IMG/VR virus record: IMGVR_UViG_3300019871_000001
Span: 1 to 56,849 of that record
Length of the DNA: 56,849 nt
DNA from: a virus
Strand: one strand, 5' to 3'
Under the pieces are notes generated by a model that saw only the letters and a list, made by a program, of their open reading frames with translations, had not been told where the DNA came from and did no database searches. Below, piece by piece: positions 1 to 7,944 of this stretch (the first letter of the stretch is position 1; each line of letters begins with the position of its first letter). Both the position numbers and the translations under genes were made by a program.

Positions 1-70
1 AGCGGCATCGAGTTTCGGTACGGGATAAAAAGTTTTTTTGAGTTTCGAGGAACGCATTTAGTATAAGAGC

Positions 71-205
71 ATGAATCATATTCCATGTAGGTTGCAAATC
101 CACCTCAACTGTCAGAAGGTTGGTTTGGTGGTTGTCGTTGTCAAGGGTTATGGAACCCACGCCTGTCCGCCATGTAAGCGACGTTACCTTGAACGAAAGA
201 AATAG
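71..205 (+). CDS. Small Cys-containing protein, 44 aa
   Basis: An open frame from ATG 71 to TAG 205 fills most of the stretch before the terminase genes. The product is basic, with four cysteines (6, 14, 32, 35); the last two form a CPPC pair in a Lys/Arg-rich tail, a pattern like the small zinc-binding phage proteins elsewhere in this genome. A GAGG sequence lies about 20 nt upstream, too far to be a good ribosome site, so the start is uncertain. Function unknown. Confidence 0.4.
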   Translation: MNHIPCRLQIHLNCQKVGLVVVVVKGYGTHACPPCKRRYLERKK

Positions 206-220
206 CCGTACACTGTACGG
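206..220. repeat. Short inverted repeat before the terminase operon
   Basis: CCGTAC-act-GTACGG forms a perfect 6-bp inverted repeat about 20 nt upstream of an ATGTAGCAT sequence (237-245). The latter resembles an extended -10 box that recurs in other intergenic gaps. This may be an operator for the terminase promoter; that is inference. Confidence 0.3.
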
Positions 221-280
221 GATTTCACTCAATCTCATGTAGCATGACTCTGTGAGACAGGCTCTCAACTAGGAGGAATC

Positions 281-724
281 ATGCCGGGTCCGGTACCCAA
301 GCGCGAGGATGAGCGCATTCGACGTAACTCTGACGTCGTTCCTACAGAAAAGATCGAGGCGTTCGGTGATGTCATCGTTCCACCTCTAGATCTCCCTTTC
401 GAGCCACATCCAATGGTCATTGATTTTTACGACTCGTTGGTTCTATCGGCGTACTCTAAGTATTACGAGCCAAGTGACTGGCAACATGCACGTTTGACGT
501 GTTTCATCATGCATACCATCGTCACAGCTACTAAGCCTTCATCAGAAATGTACAAGGCGTTGCAGACTGCTATGAGTAATATGCTCGTTACTGAGGGTGA
601 TCGTCGCCGTCTTCGTATCGAGATTGCCCGCGAGGCTGAGAAGCCTCAGGATGATGAGATGGCGAAGGTTGTTGACATGTTCAGGGAGCGTATGGCATCT
701 GCTGAAGCCGCAAAGGCTCAGTAA
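281..724 (+). CDS. terS: Terminase small subunit
   Basis: 147 aa. The N-terminus MPGPVPKREDERIRRN is the characteristic start of actinophage small terminases, which bind the packaging site and hand DNA to the large subunit. A strong AGGAGG lies 6 nt before the ATG. The C-terminus is charged and helical. It is the first large gene, followed without a gap by an HNH gene and the large terminase, the usual order in cos-type phages. Confidence 0.8.
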   Translation: MPGPVPKREDERIRRNSDVVPTEKIEAFGDVIVPPLDLPFEPHPMVIDFYDSLVLSAYSKYYEPSDWQHARLTCFIMHTIVTATKPSSEMYKALQTAMSNMLVTEGDRRRLRIEIAREAEKPQDDEMAKVVDMFRERMASAEAAKAQ

Positions 725-725
725 C

Positions 726-1007
726 ATGGTGTGGTCTAGCAGTGACAGAGGGTCACGCCTCCCTAAGACGTGGTTTTCGCATATCAGGCCAGACATCCTG
801 AAGCGCGACCCCTCATGCAAACTACAGTACCCCATGTGCACCCGTGTGTCAACTCAAGTCGACCACATTAAACATGGGGACGATCACTCATATCAAAATT
901 TGCAGGGTGTTTGCGCGCCTTGCCACGCTCACAAGTCGGCTAAAGAAGGTCGACAGACTCAACTGACCAGGCGTCAGCGACGTTTACTTCCCCCGGAGAG
1001 ACAGTAA
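726..1007 (+). CDS. HNH endonuclease next to terminase
   Basis: 93 aa from ATG 726, one base after the terS stop, so translation is probably coupled. Core pattern: CKLQYPMC, then VDHIKHGDDHS, then NLQGVCAPCHAHKS, a compact HNH (beta-beta-alpha metal) nuclease with two CxxC-like zinc pairs. HNH proteins encoded beside terminase are known to assist large terminases in cutting DNA at packaging ends. A longer frame runs upstream but is shadowed by terS. Confidence 0.8.
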   Translation: MVWSSSDRGSRLPKTWFSHIRPDILKRDPSCKLQYPMCTRVSTQVDHIKHGDDHSYQNLQGVCAPCHAHKSAKEGRQTQLTRRQRRLLPPERQ

Positions 1008-1008
1008 C

Positions 1009-2634
1009 GTGACAATCACAGACGACCGCGTCCATGCATTGGGCGACGCTCTAACACAGAGCACACTTCCCCTTGGACTACCCGAACACTCGTTGGGGTG
1101 GTTCATTTTGGCGTGGTCGTTTCGTTACCTATCTCAGCCTGATGGACCTGACGCTGGTGAAAGTTTTATGTTCACTGACGAACAGGTCCGTCTTATTTTG
1201 TGGTGGTATGCGGTAGATGAGAAGGGGCGCTTCCTATTCAACAGTGGTGTTGTTAGGAGGATGAAGGGGTGGGGCAAGGACCCTTTCGCCGCCGCACTTT
1301 GCCTTATCGAACTTTGCGCACCCACAGCATTCTCTCATTTCGACGCGGCAGGGATGCCTGTGGGTAAGCCACAACCCGCGCCATGGATTCAGGTCGCAGC
1401 CGTATCGCGTGATCAGACACGAAACACTTTCACGTTGTTCCCTACAATGTGTTCTCGCTTGTTGGTTGAGACGTACGGTCTCGACATCAACAAGGAAATC
1501 ATCCATAAGAAGGGTGGAGGGCGCATTGAAGCTGTGACATCCTCACCGAAGTCTCTTGAGGGCGGTCGTTCTCACTTCGTAGTGATGAATGAGACGCAGT
1601 TTTGGTTGGAGAACAACAATGGTCATGAGATGGCTGGTGCGATTCAGGGTAACGTTGCTAAGGGCCGTGGTGGCAGTTTTCGTAGGTTGAGTATTTGCAA
1701 CGCGCATCGTCCTGGTGAAGAGAGCATTGCTGAACAGGATTACGAGGCGTTCGAGAAGATTGTTGGTGGGGAGTCGAACTTCACGAAGTTCTTCTACGAT
1801 GCACTTGAGGCACCCGCAGATACGGACTTTAACATTGCGGAGTCATTGCGTCACGGTGTGTCAGTGGCCCGTGGGGATAGTACATGGCTTGATGTCGATC
1901 GTTTGGTGGAGGAGATTCGTGACCCTCGTACAATTCGTAGCGAGGCGCGTCGTAAGTACCTCAACCAAATCGTCGCCGCAGAAGATGCATGGCTGACACC
2001 GTGGGAGTGGGATGCTATCGAGGACAAGTATTTGTCGTTGCGTAAGGGCGATATGATCACCCTTGGGTTCGATGGGTCTCGTGGGCAGGACCACACGGCA
2101 CTTTGCGCATGTCGTGTGGAAGATGGAAGCATCTTTTTGTTGAATGCGTGGAACCCTAAGTCGTACCCTAGCGGTAAGATTCCTACTGTGGAAGTTGATA
2201 AGGCCGTTAGGATGGCGTTTGCTACATTCGATGTAGTGTCATTCCGTGCGGATGTGAAGGAATTTGAGTCGTACATTGACAAGTGGAGTGCTGATTTTAG
2301 GAAGCAATTGGTTGTGAAGGCATCCCCAGGTAATTTGATTGCATACGATATGCGATCGAAGGGTAAGCGTGACTTCCTTATTGATTGTGAGCACTTTGAG
2401 AACGCTGTGTTGGATGGCTTGATTCGTCACGATGGCAATAGGGTGTTGAGGCAGCACGTGCTGAATGCGCGTCGTCGCCCTAGTGATACGTACGACATGA
2501 TCGGTATCGGTAAGGAGTCGAAGGATTCCGCGCGTAAGATCGATGCCGCCGTCACAGCAGTCCTTGCGTTCGGTGCGAGGCAAGAATACTTGATGACTAA
2601 GCACAATCGCAAGAAGACTTTGGAGATTTTGTAA
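1009..2634 (+). CDS. terL: Terminase large subunit
   Basis: 541 aa, GTG start 9 nt after GGAGAG. The ATPase half holds a Walker A-like loop (RRMKGWGKDPFAAA, about residues 82-95) and a Walker B-like FVVMNETQFW. The C-terminal nuclease half has the acidic motif GFDGSRGQDHTA near residue 353 and a late DAAVTAVLAF near 511. This is the motor that cuts and pumps DNA through the portal. Its stop overlaps the portal start by one base (TAATG). Confidence 0.93.
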   Translation: MTITDDRVHALGDALTQSTLPLGLPEHSLGWFILAWSFRYLSQPDGPDAGESFMFTDEQVRLILWWYAVDEKGRFLFNSGVVRRMKGWGKDPFAAALCLIELCAPTAFSHFDAAGMPVGKPQPAPWIQVAAVSRDQTRNTFTLFPTMCSRLLVETYGLDINKEIIHKKGGGRIEAVTSSPKSLEGGRSHFVVMNETQFWLENNNGHEMAGAIQGNVAKGRGGSFRRLSICNAHRPGEESIAEQDYEAFEKIVGGESNFTKFFYDALEAPADTDFNIAESLRHGVSVARGDSTWLDVDRLVEEIRDPRTIRSEARRKYLNQIVAAEDAWLTPWEWDAIEDKYLSLRKGDMITLGFDGSRGQDHTALCACRVEDGSIFLLNAWNPKSYPSGKIPTVEVDKAVRMAFATFDVVSFRADVKEFESYIDKWSADFRKQLVVKASPGNLIAYDMRSKGKRDFLIDCEHFENAVLDGLIRHDGNRVLRQHVLNARRRPSDTYDMIGIGKESKDSARKIDAAVTAVLAFGARQEYLMTKHNRKKTLEIL

Positions 2635-4100
2635 TGGCAACTATCGCTGAGATCATTGAAGATGCTCGCGACAACCTTGGGCGTGATCGCAATCGCTTGA
2701 TTGAGGATTCTGCGTATTACGAGGCTGAGGTTATGTTGGAGCGCAAGGGCCACGTAATCCCTGTTGAGTTCAGGGATATGCGTGCTGCTATCGGGTGGTC
2801 GCGCCTGTACCTTGATTCGTTGGTTGAGCGCATCCAAATCGATGGTTTTAGGAACCCTAACACCACTGAGGCTGACCCACGTCTTCAGCAGTGGTGGAAG
2901 GCTAACGATCTCGATCAGGAAGCGCCCGTTTCATTTTTGGAGACATTCATCCATGGCCGTGCGTTCATTAGTGTGAGCGCCCCCACAGATGAAGACATCC
3001 TACTTGGGCATCCCGCAGACGCCCCGATGATTCGTGTTGAGAGTCCTCAGCACATGTGGGTTGATATCGATAAGAGGACGAAGCGCGTCAATAGCGCTGT
3101 GCGTTTCTATCACAACCCTAACACGTTCGAGGACCAGAGCGACGACCAGCAGTATACCGTATACCTTCCTGACCGCACTGAGTACATGAAGGATGGCAGG
3201 AATGGTACGTACGTTCGTGTAGAAGAGCCTACTGTTCACAACTTGGGCATTGTACCTATCGTTCCCTCACTAAATCGTGAGCGTGTCAGTGACAGGTCTG
3301 GACGTAGCGAGATTATGCCTGAGTTGCGCTCGGCACAGGACATTGCTACACGTATTGTGTTGAACATGCAGACAGCCGCAGATTTGATGGCTGTTCCTCA
3401 GCGTCTGTTGTTCGGTGTTGAGAAGGAAGCAATCATCCAGAACCAGGATGCTAACGCACAGTACAAGGCGTACATGGCGGGGATTTTGGCGTTCGGCGAT
3501 GAGAACGCTAGTGCTACACAGTTCAGCGCCGCAGAGCTTTCAAACTACACTGGTGTGTTGCAGGAGATCAGTAAGATCGTTGCATCGTACACAGGCTTGC
3601 CACCACAGTACCTCTCATTCTCATCTCAGGTCCCTGCGAGTGCTGAAGCGATTCGTAGCGCCGAGTCACGCTTGGTTAAGAAGTGTGAGTTGAAGGGTTC
3701 GATGTTTGGGAACGTTTGGGAGCGTGTCATGAAGCTGGGCGCTTTGGTGATGGATGGTGCAGTTGATGAGTCGTTGGCACGTATTGAAGCAATCATCTCT
3801 GACCCTTCCACTCCTACATACGCCGCTAAGGCCGATGCTGCCATGAAGTTGACAGGCGGTAAGGCAATCATCCCTGTGGAGCAGGCCCGTATTGACATGG
3901 GTTACACTCCTGAGCAGAGGGAGAACATGCGCTTGATGGATGTTGAGGAGAACGCGGAGTACGCAGCCGCTCTACTTGGCACTCCAAGTTCACGTTTCCC
4001 ACTTACCACAACTACAGCCATTAAGGCTGTTGACCCTACAATTCAAGCACCCACCAATAACACAGGTGGGGGATTTAACAACGATGGAGGCGCGCAGTAA
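2634..4100 (+). CDS. Portal protein
   Basis: 488 aa. Size, position after terL, and stretches such as SRLYLDSLVERIQIDGF at the N-terminus and the long helical SYTGLPPQYLSFSSQVPASA region match SPP1/HK97-type portals of actinophages. It forms the dodecameric DNA channel at the capsid vertex. The C-terminus is low-complexity (Thr, Asn, Gly). Start is coupled to terL and stop overlaps the next gene by one base. Confidence 0.9.
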   Translation: MATIAEIIEDARDNLGRDRNRLIEDSAYYEAEVMLERKGHVIPVEFRDMRAAIGWSRLYLDSLVERIQIDGFRNPNTTEADPRLQQWWKANDLDQEAPVSFLETFIHGRAFISVSAPTDEDILLGHPADAPMIRVESPQHMWVDIDKRTKRVNSAVRFYHNPNTFEDQSDDQQYTVYLPDRTEYMKDGRNGTYVRVEEPTVHNLGIVPIVPSLNRERVSDRSGRSEIMPELRSAQDIATRIVLNMQTAADLMAVPQRLLFGVEKEAIIQNQDANAQYKAYMAGILAFGDENASATQFSAAELSNYTGVLQEISKIVASYTGLPPQYLSFSSQVPASAEAIRSAESRLVKKCELKGSMFGNVWERVMKLGALVMDGAVDESLARIEAIISDPSTPTYAAKADAAMKLTGGKAIIPVEQARIDMGYTPEQRENMRLMDVEENAEYAAALLGTPSSRFPLTTTTAIKAVDPTIQAPTNNTGGGFNNDGGAQ

Positions 4101-4276
4101 TGACCGAGCAGCTTGATTTGTTTGAAGTATATGATGACAATCGTGCACACGAACTTAGTAAGGATTGTTGGTGTGCTCCTGAGGTTGTTGGTGTTGTAGT
4201 GGGAGACATTGAGGACTTTGACCTTGGGGAGGCGTGCAGCATCGACGCACAGGAAGAGTGCGAATCATGCCAGTAA
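4100..4276 (+). CDS. Acidic Cys-containing protein, 58 aa
   Basis: ATG 4100 shares a base with the portal stop (TAATG). The product is very acidic, with a CWC near residue 24 and a CESC at the C-terminus. Not recognised. Coupling to the portal suggests co-expression with head genes; overlap with the next frame is 10 nt. Confidence 0.6.
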   Translation: MTEQLDLFEVYDDNRAHELSKDCWCAPEVVGVVVGDIEDFDLGEACSIDAQEECESCQ

Positions 4277-4542
4277 AGTATTTCATCGATCGTGTCTTCC
4301 CTCGCGGTTTGGTGCAGTGGAGTGGTAGTAATTTCGAGGAAATTCGTGGGTTTGTGTACTACGAGATCAACATCATCATCGAAGATGACGGTTCGCTAAC
4401 GTTGCAGCGTGGAGCGCAAATGCCCTCTACATGTATGGTAGGTTGGTGGGTTGACTCTGGTGGTACTGTGGTGAGTGGTGTGACGGACAAGCAAGAGGTT
4501 CCATCGGCCTCTGTAGACCTGTTGACAACGCCGACCCCGTAA
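4267..4542 (+). CDS. Hypothetical protein, 91 aa
   Basis: Start ATG 4267 is preferred over an upstream in-frame ATG at 4234 because AGGAAGAG sits about 8 nt before it. Sequence is beta-rich and soluble; no known domain recognised. It is the last gene before the first tRNA array, whose promoter begins inside its 3' end. Confidence 0.6.
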   Translation: MPVKYFIDRVFPRGLVQWSGSNFEEIRGFVYYEINIIIEDDGSLTLQRGAQMPSTCMVGWWVDSGGTVVSGVTDKQEVPSASVDLLTTPTP

Positions 4543-4550
4543 TGTAGAGT
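4522..4550 (+). promoter_or_regulatory. Promoter for tRNA-Trp
   Basis: TTGACA at 4522-4527, 17-bp spacer, TAGAGT at 4545-4550. The tRNA-Trp gene starts 7 nt after the -10 box. The -35 lies inside the end of the preceding gene. Confidence 0.7.
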
Positions 4551-4556
4551 ATGGGT

Positions 4557-4631
4557 ATGTCCTTGGTGTAATGGGAGCATAGCGGTCTCCAAAACCGTTA
4601 GGTGTGGGTTCGAATCCCGCAGGGCGTGCCA
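4557..4631 (+). tRNA. tRNA-Trp (CCA)
   Basis: Cloverleaf: acceptor ATGTCCT/AGGGCGT with wobble pairs, anticodon stem GCGGT/ACCGT around loop CTCCAAA, T-arm GTGGG-TTCGAAT-CCCGC. The 3' CCA is encoded in DNA. Confidence 0.9.
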
Positions 4632-4633
4632 AC

Positions 4634-4663
4634 TTGACAACTACATCCGACATGTGGTACACT
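4634..4663 (+). promoter_or_regulatory. Promoter between tRNA-Trp and tRNA-Glu
   Basis: TTGACA 4634-4639, 18-bp spacer, TACACT 4658-4663. It begins 3 nt after tRNA-Trp and would drive the next tRNAs. Confidence 0.6.
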
Positions 4664-4728
4664 CCGTATGTCGAGTTTGAAGGTCTGTAAGGGCGTACAT
4701 GTTCGTCCTGTAAAACTAACATGTTGGT

Positions 4729-4800
4729 GGTCCCATAGTATAATGGTGAGTACGCTAGGTTCTCAACCTATGGGTCGGGGTTCAATTCCCCGTGGGACTG
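4729..4800 (+). tRNA. tRNA-Glu (CTC)
   Basis: Acceptor GGTCCCA/TGGGACT, anticodon loop TTCTCAA, T-arm CGGGG-TTCAATT-CCCCG. CCA is not fully encoded. Between this gene and tRNA-Asp (4801-4917) I see only a GCGCTTT/AAAGCGC hairpin and no gene. Confidence 0.88.
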
Positions 4801-4917
4801 CATTTCGCGCTTTAAAGCACCCCAACAAAGCGCGTGGTTGTTTCGCCGTTTCACAGCTGGAAGAGATGGCGTGGTTTTGCTAGGGTTCGCCATATACATC
4901 GAATGGAATGGCGCGGT

Positions 4918-4989
4918 GCTCTCATCGTATAACGGTGATTACGTGGCCTTGTCAAGGCTAATATCGGAGTTCAACTCTCCGTGGGAGCG
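4918..4989 (+). tRNA. tRNA-Asp (GTC)
   Basis: Acceptor GCTCTCA/TGGGAGC, anticodon stem TGGCC/GGCTA with loop TTGTCAA, T-arm CGGAG-TTCAACT-CTCCG, discriminator G. Confidence 0.9.
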
Positions 4990-5062
4990 CTCACTGTACA
5001 CGGCCGTCCCGTCGCATTCGTGCGGAAGTTCGCTACCTCAGGTCGGTCGTGTACAGCGTTGA

Positions 5063-5134
5063 TGCGCTATGGTGTAAAGGTAACATGCAGGTCTCATAAG
5101 CCTGAAGCTCTCAGTTCGATTCTGAGTGGCGCTA
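5063..5134 (+). tRNA. tRNA-Met (CAT)
   Basis: Anticodon stem CAGGT/GCCTG with loop CTCATAA, T-arm CTCAG-TTCGATT-CTGAG, acceptor GCGCTA/TGGCGC plus a T-T mismatch at the terminal pair. The anticodon stem lacks the three G-C pairs of an initiator. A CAT anticodon could also be modified to read AUA (Ile), which sequence cannot exclude. Confidence 0.82.
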
Positions 5135-5183
5135 CTTGCTTGGGTGCGTACGTACCTGAGAGAACAAAATATAGGAGCGAGAC

Positions 5184-5720
5184 GTGGCAACGTTCACACA
5201 GCGTCCATCAACATTTTACGCAGTGCAGTGGGATGGAACCAACATTGTTGACTTCCAGAACACATTTCCTTGGATGACTTTTATTGCTAATGTTGATGGT
5301 ACGTTGGATACGGGATCGTTTCATCTCCCGTTGACGTGGTGGATGTATGCTGCTGGCAATGTTGCTAGTGATGTCACGTTCCAGAGCATGTTCCAAAGCC
5401 TCGCAGGCGGGGAAGGGTATGCTTTTGCTTCACAGCTTGACATTCCTGAGCGCAGGGTGAAGAATGTTCCTCTCCCAGCGTTTGGGTTGTTGAACCTAAA
5501 GCAAACTCTTACATGCACGTTTGACACTCCAATGCCAAGCGCTGCGTATGAGGTTGCGATTTGCTTCGAAGGTAACGCTTCGTTGGTAGGGGCCCTAAAT
5601 CCACCTATGGTGATTGCAGGGTCGAAGACTTCCACAGGTTTTCAGTTTGCTGTGTCGTCTCTCGTGATTTTGGCGTTCGGGTCGATTAATGCGCGCTGCT
5701 CTGTGGTGGAAACTCCATAA
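5184..5720 (+). CDS. Probable virion-associated protein, 178 aa
   Basis: GTG start 7 nt after AGGAGC. The N-terminus (RPSTFYAVQWDGTN) resembles a widespread small phage domain also seen in the gene at 40774. The remainder is beta-rich and hydrophobic, with a C-terminal pattern like the terminal domains of receptor-binding or decoration proteins. It sits alone between tRNA genes in the structural half. Function is inferred from context only. Confidence 0.6.
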   Translation: MATFTQRPSTFYAVQWDGTNIVDFQNTFPWMTFIANVDGTLDTGSFHLPLTWWMYAAGNVASDVTFQSMFQSLAGGEGYAFASQLDIPERRVKNVPLPAFGLLNLKQTLTCTFDTPMPSAAYEVAICFEGNASLVGALNPPMVIAGSKTSTGFQFAVSSLVILAFGSINARCSVVETP

Positions 5721-5730
5721 CTAAATCTAT

Positions 5731-5802
5731 TGGCGTGTGGTGTAACGGTAACACGAGACCCTGTTAAGGTCCAAGCTCTAGGTTCGAATCCTGGCATGTC
5801 AG
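5731..5802 (+). tRNA. tRNA-Asn (GTT)
   Basis: Acceptor TGGCGTG/CATGTCA fully paired with wobbles, anticodon loop CTGTTAA, T-arm CTAGG-TTCGAAT-CCTGG. Confidence 0.9.
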
Positions 5803-5803
5803 C

Positions 5804-5878
5804 GTTGTGCGTAGCTCAATGGTAGAGCACTGGACTGTGACTCCGGTGATGAGGGTTCGATTCCCTTCGTGCACCCCA
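5804..5878 (+). tRNA. tRNA-His (GTG)
   Basis: Anticodon stem CTGGA/TCCGG, loop CTGTGAC. A G is encoded at position -1 opposite C73, the identity element for histidine, and CCA is encoded. The 1-72 pair is a T-C mismatch. It abuts tRNA-Ile with no spacer. Confidence 0.88.
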
Positions 5879-5953
5879 CGCGTATGAGCTAGTCTGGTTG
5901 ACTAAGGGAACCTGATAAGTTCCTTGCGCAAGGTTCGATCCCTTGATACGCGA
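5879..5953 (+). tRNA. tRNA-Ile (GAT)
   Basis: Acceptor CGCGTAT/ATACGCG, anticodon stem GGAAC/GTTCC with loop CTGATAA, T-arm CAAGG-TTCGATC-CCTTG. It begins on the base after the encoded CCA of tRNA-His. Confidence 0.9.
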
Positions 5954-5958
5954 CTGGT

Positions 5959-6018
5959 GACAATAGCGCGCAACGATAGGCCAGTAAAAGAGCCGACAAT
6001 AGCGGGTGACGATAGCCT
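5959..6018 (+). repeat. Two imperfect 24-bp direct repeats between tRNAs
   Basis: GACAATAGCGCGCAACGATA at 5959 and GACAATAGCGGGTGACGATA at 5995, 36 nt apart. They fill the spacer between tRNA-Ile and tRNA-Val. Purpose unknown; they could be remnants of a duplicated tRNA spacer or processing signals. Confidence 0.6.
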
Positions 6019-6020
6019 GC

Positions 6021-6091
6021 GCTTGGTTAGTATAATGGAAGTGCATCTGGCCTACACCCAGATGGCGGGGGTTCGATTCCCTCACCGAGCA
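6021..6091 (+). tRNA. tRNA-Val (TAC)
   Basis: Acceptor GCTTGGT/ACCGAGC, anticodon stem TCTGG/CCAGA with loop CCTACAC, T-arm GGGGG-TTCGATT-CCCTC. The discriminator A is followed by one C and then the ATG of the Acb2-like gene. Confidence 0.92.
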
Positions 6092-6092
6092 C

Positions 6093-6317
6093 ATGGATAA
6101 CCAACACAAGAAGATCGACGGCTACCGTGATTTCGATCAGGAGACCGTTGACGCAATTAATTACATCAAGTCACTAGAGCGCGATGTTGCGTCTTATTGG
6201 AACATCGTTGGCAATGGTGACGTCGATAAGCGTGAACTGGCATTGGCTAAGACACACTTTGAAGATGCATTCATGCACTTCGTTAAGGCTGTTGCTAAGC
6301 CTGTGACGCCATGGTAA
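6093..6317 (+). CDS. acb2-like: Acb2/Tad1-family cyclic-nucleotide sponge (anti-CBASS)
   Basis: 74 aa. The pattern HKKIDGYRDFDQETVDAINYIK, then ELALAKTHFEDAFMHFVKAVAKP matches the helical hairpin family of Acb2/Tad1 phage proteins (xGYRxLxxxEIxxxNxIK ... AxTHxQxGFMxLxRAVAxP), which bind and sequester cyclic di- and trinucleotides from CBASS and related defences. It is one short two-helix domain, the usual family size. The ATG lies 2 nt after the tRNA-Val discriminator with no Shine-Dalgarno, so tRNA 3' processing would yield a leaderless mRNA. It sits between tRNA-Val and tRNA-Ala. I matched the family from memory, not by search. Confidence 0.82.
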   Translation: MDNQHKKIDGYRDFDQETVDAINYIKSLERDVASYWNIVGNGDVDKRELALAKTHFEDAFMHFVKAVAKPVTPW

Positions 6318-6327
6318 GATGTTTTAT

Positions 6328-6400
6328 GGGGATTTAGCTCATCAGGTAGAGCACTTGCCTTGCAAGCAAGAGGCGTCGGGTTCGAGTCCCGAATTCTCCA
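6328..6400 (+). tRNA. tRNA-Ala (TGC)
   Basis: Acceptor GGGGATT/ATTCTCC, anticodon stem CTTGC/GCAAG with loop CTTGCAA, T-arm TCGGG-TTCGAGT-CCCGA, discriminator A. Confidence 0.92.
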
Positions 6401-6410
6401 CGTTACACAA

Positions 6411-6484
6411 CAGGCTGTAGCTCAGTTTGGTAGAGTAGTCGCTTTGGAAGCGAGCGGTCGGAGGTTCAAATCCTCCCAGCCTGA
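6411..6484 (+). tRNA. tRNA-Pro (TGG)
   Basis: Acceptor CAGGCTG/CAGCCTG, anticodon loop TTTGGAA on stem GTCGC/GCGAG (outer pair mismatched), T-arm GGAGG-TTCAAAT-CCTCC. Last tRNA of the rightward array. Confidence 0.9.
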
Positions 6485-6498
6485 CTTTAGGAACACAA

Positions 6499-6499
6499 A
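6499..6499 (+). other. Start of virion block after the tRNA array
   Basis: The head genes resume here with an AGGAAC ribosome site about 8 nt before the ATG. Confidence 0.5.
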
Positions 6500-7326
6500 T
6501 GGATGTAAACGAATACGCAAGGCGTAAGCAAACGATCCTCAATCGCATGATTGCGGGTCTTGTTTACGTCTTTCGTCAGTTTCTCACCCCTTTCTTGACG
6601 CGTCGATCGTGGTTTGATTTCATGCGTGTTATGTACCGCGTGATCAAGCAATACCGTGATGAAGCTACAGAGTTGGCACGTGAGTTTTATGATGACAATC
6701 GTGCCGAGCAACTCCCCGATGAGCCGCGCCATGACATCTTCAAGGACGATCATTACCCTGAAGAGTGGTTGCGTGAGACCATGGAGCCAGTGTACCAGAA
6801 TCTTCAGAAGACTGGCAATATTGAGGGTGCTGTACAGGATACGACGAATCGTGCGGTGAAGGTTGTTGAGGATAGCGCTAGGCGCACTATCCTACGTGGC
6901 CTTGACACCGACACCTCTCAGCCCATTCGCGGCTTTGCGCGTTTTGATCCTCGCCCTCCTACATGCGCGTTCTGCACAATGATGATTTCGCGTGGTCCTG
7001 TGTACGCACACGACACCGCAGGGTTCTCAGGTTCGAAGGAATCTGCCGCATCGTTGTGGCGCGACAATGACACCGATGCGATGAATGAGTTGATGAATCG
7101 CTGGCACCCAGGTTGTACATGCATCGCCGTTCCTGTGTACAAACTCTCAGGATACCCCACAGAGCGTCAGGAAGAAGAGGCACTGAAGATTTACATTGCG
7201 GCACGTAAGCGAGCGCAACGTAAGGGCGATGTTTCCTTTAAGGCAATTTTGAAGGAAATGCGTAAGGACCTTTACAACCCTTCCACAGAGGAAGATGAGA
7301 CAACTCTTACACGAAGTGTTGCTTAA
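6499..7326 (+). CDS. MuF-like minor head protein
   Basis: 275 aa. The signature FDPRPPTCAFCTMMISRGPVY followed by RWHPGCTCIAVPV is typical of actinophage MuF/capsid-maturation proteins: two Cys pairs and a His in the C-terminal half, after a long helical N-terminus. These proteins sit at the portal inside the procapsid. Genes of this type normally follow the portal directly; here they are separated from it by the tRNA array. Confidence 0.8.
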   Translation: MDVNEYARRKQTILNRMIAGLVYVFRQFLTPFLTRRSWFDFMRVMYRVIKQYRDEATELAREFYDDNRAEQLPDEPRHDIFKDDHYPEEWLRETMEPVYQNLQKTGNIEGAVQDTTNRAVKVVEDSARRTILRGLDTDTSQPIRGFARFDPRPPTCAFCTMMISRGPVYAHDTAGFSGSKESAASLWRDNDTDAMNELMNRWHPGCTCIAVPVYKLSGYPTERQEEEALKIYIAARKRAQRKGDVSFKAILKEMRKDLYNPSTEEDETTLTRSVA

Positions 7327-7384
7327 TGTAGCATGGGTGTGACACAGGCGAGTCTGGTACTTGCTCATTACCCAGGAGGTAACA

Positions 7385-7924
7385 ATGGCTGACAACACTA
7401 ATGCTTCTGACGCTACGGCTACAGGGGATGGTGATAAGGCCAGTGGAAGCGCAGCAACGACAGACGCAGCGGAAGCTACGAAGGTTGCTGAGTTGCCAAA
7501 GTGGGCACAGGATGAATTGTCTCGTGCTCGAAATGATGCGGCGTCATATCGCGCCCGCCTAAAGGACGCTAAGTCTGAGGTGGAGGCAGATGTGCGCAAG
7601 GGATTCGAAGACAAGCTACTCGCTGCTCAGAATGAAAAGACTGAGTTGCAAAACAAGCTTACGGATTCGCAGCTTTTCGGTCTTAAGATCGACGCGGCTC
7701 TTGCAGTTGGTGTTCCTGGCGATCACCTGAAGGCGTTTGCAGATCGCCTACGCGGAGATACGTTCGACGATATTAAGAAGGACGCTGAGACGATTAAGCA
7801 GACGTTCGGTGTTGGCGCTACAGGGCGTGCAACTGACCGTACGGCTGGACTCGGAAATGACAAGCCTTCTACTCCTGACGACGCTCTTGGTGGTTTCATT
7901 GGCCAGAAGCTTGGTTGGAAGTAA
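7385..7924 (+). CDS. Capsid scaffolding protein
   Basis: 179 aa from ATG 7385, chosen over an upstream ATG (7361) because AGGAGG stands just before it. Thr/Ala/Asp-rich acidic N-terminus, central coiled coil (ELSRARNDAASYRARLKD onwards), and a conserved C-terminal GxxGQKLG-like end: the layout of HK97-type scaffolds that shape the procapsid. Directly upstream of the major capsid gene. Confidence 0.85.
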   Translation: MADNTNASDATATGDGDKASGSAATTDAAEATKVAELPKWAQDELSRARNDAASYRARLKDAKSEVEADVRKGFEDKLLAAQNEKTELQNKLTDSQLFGLKIDAALAVGVPGDHLKAFADRLRGDTFDDIKKDAETIKQTFGVGATGRATDRTAGLGNDKPSTPDDALGGFIGQKLGWK

Positions 7925-7944
7925 GTACAGAATAGGACTTTTAA

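Noticed and set aside
4801-4917. Possible extra tRNA between tRNA-Glu and tRNA-Asp
   Set aside because: A hairpin and a GGGTTCGCC string are present, but no anticodon arm or acceptor pairing could be built.
4668-5277. Plus-strand frames overlapping tRNA-Glu, tRNA-Asp and tRNA-Met
   Set aside because: They are tRNA sequence read as protein; the cloverleaf evidence is better.
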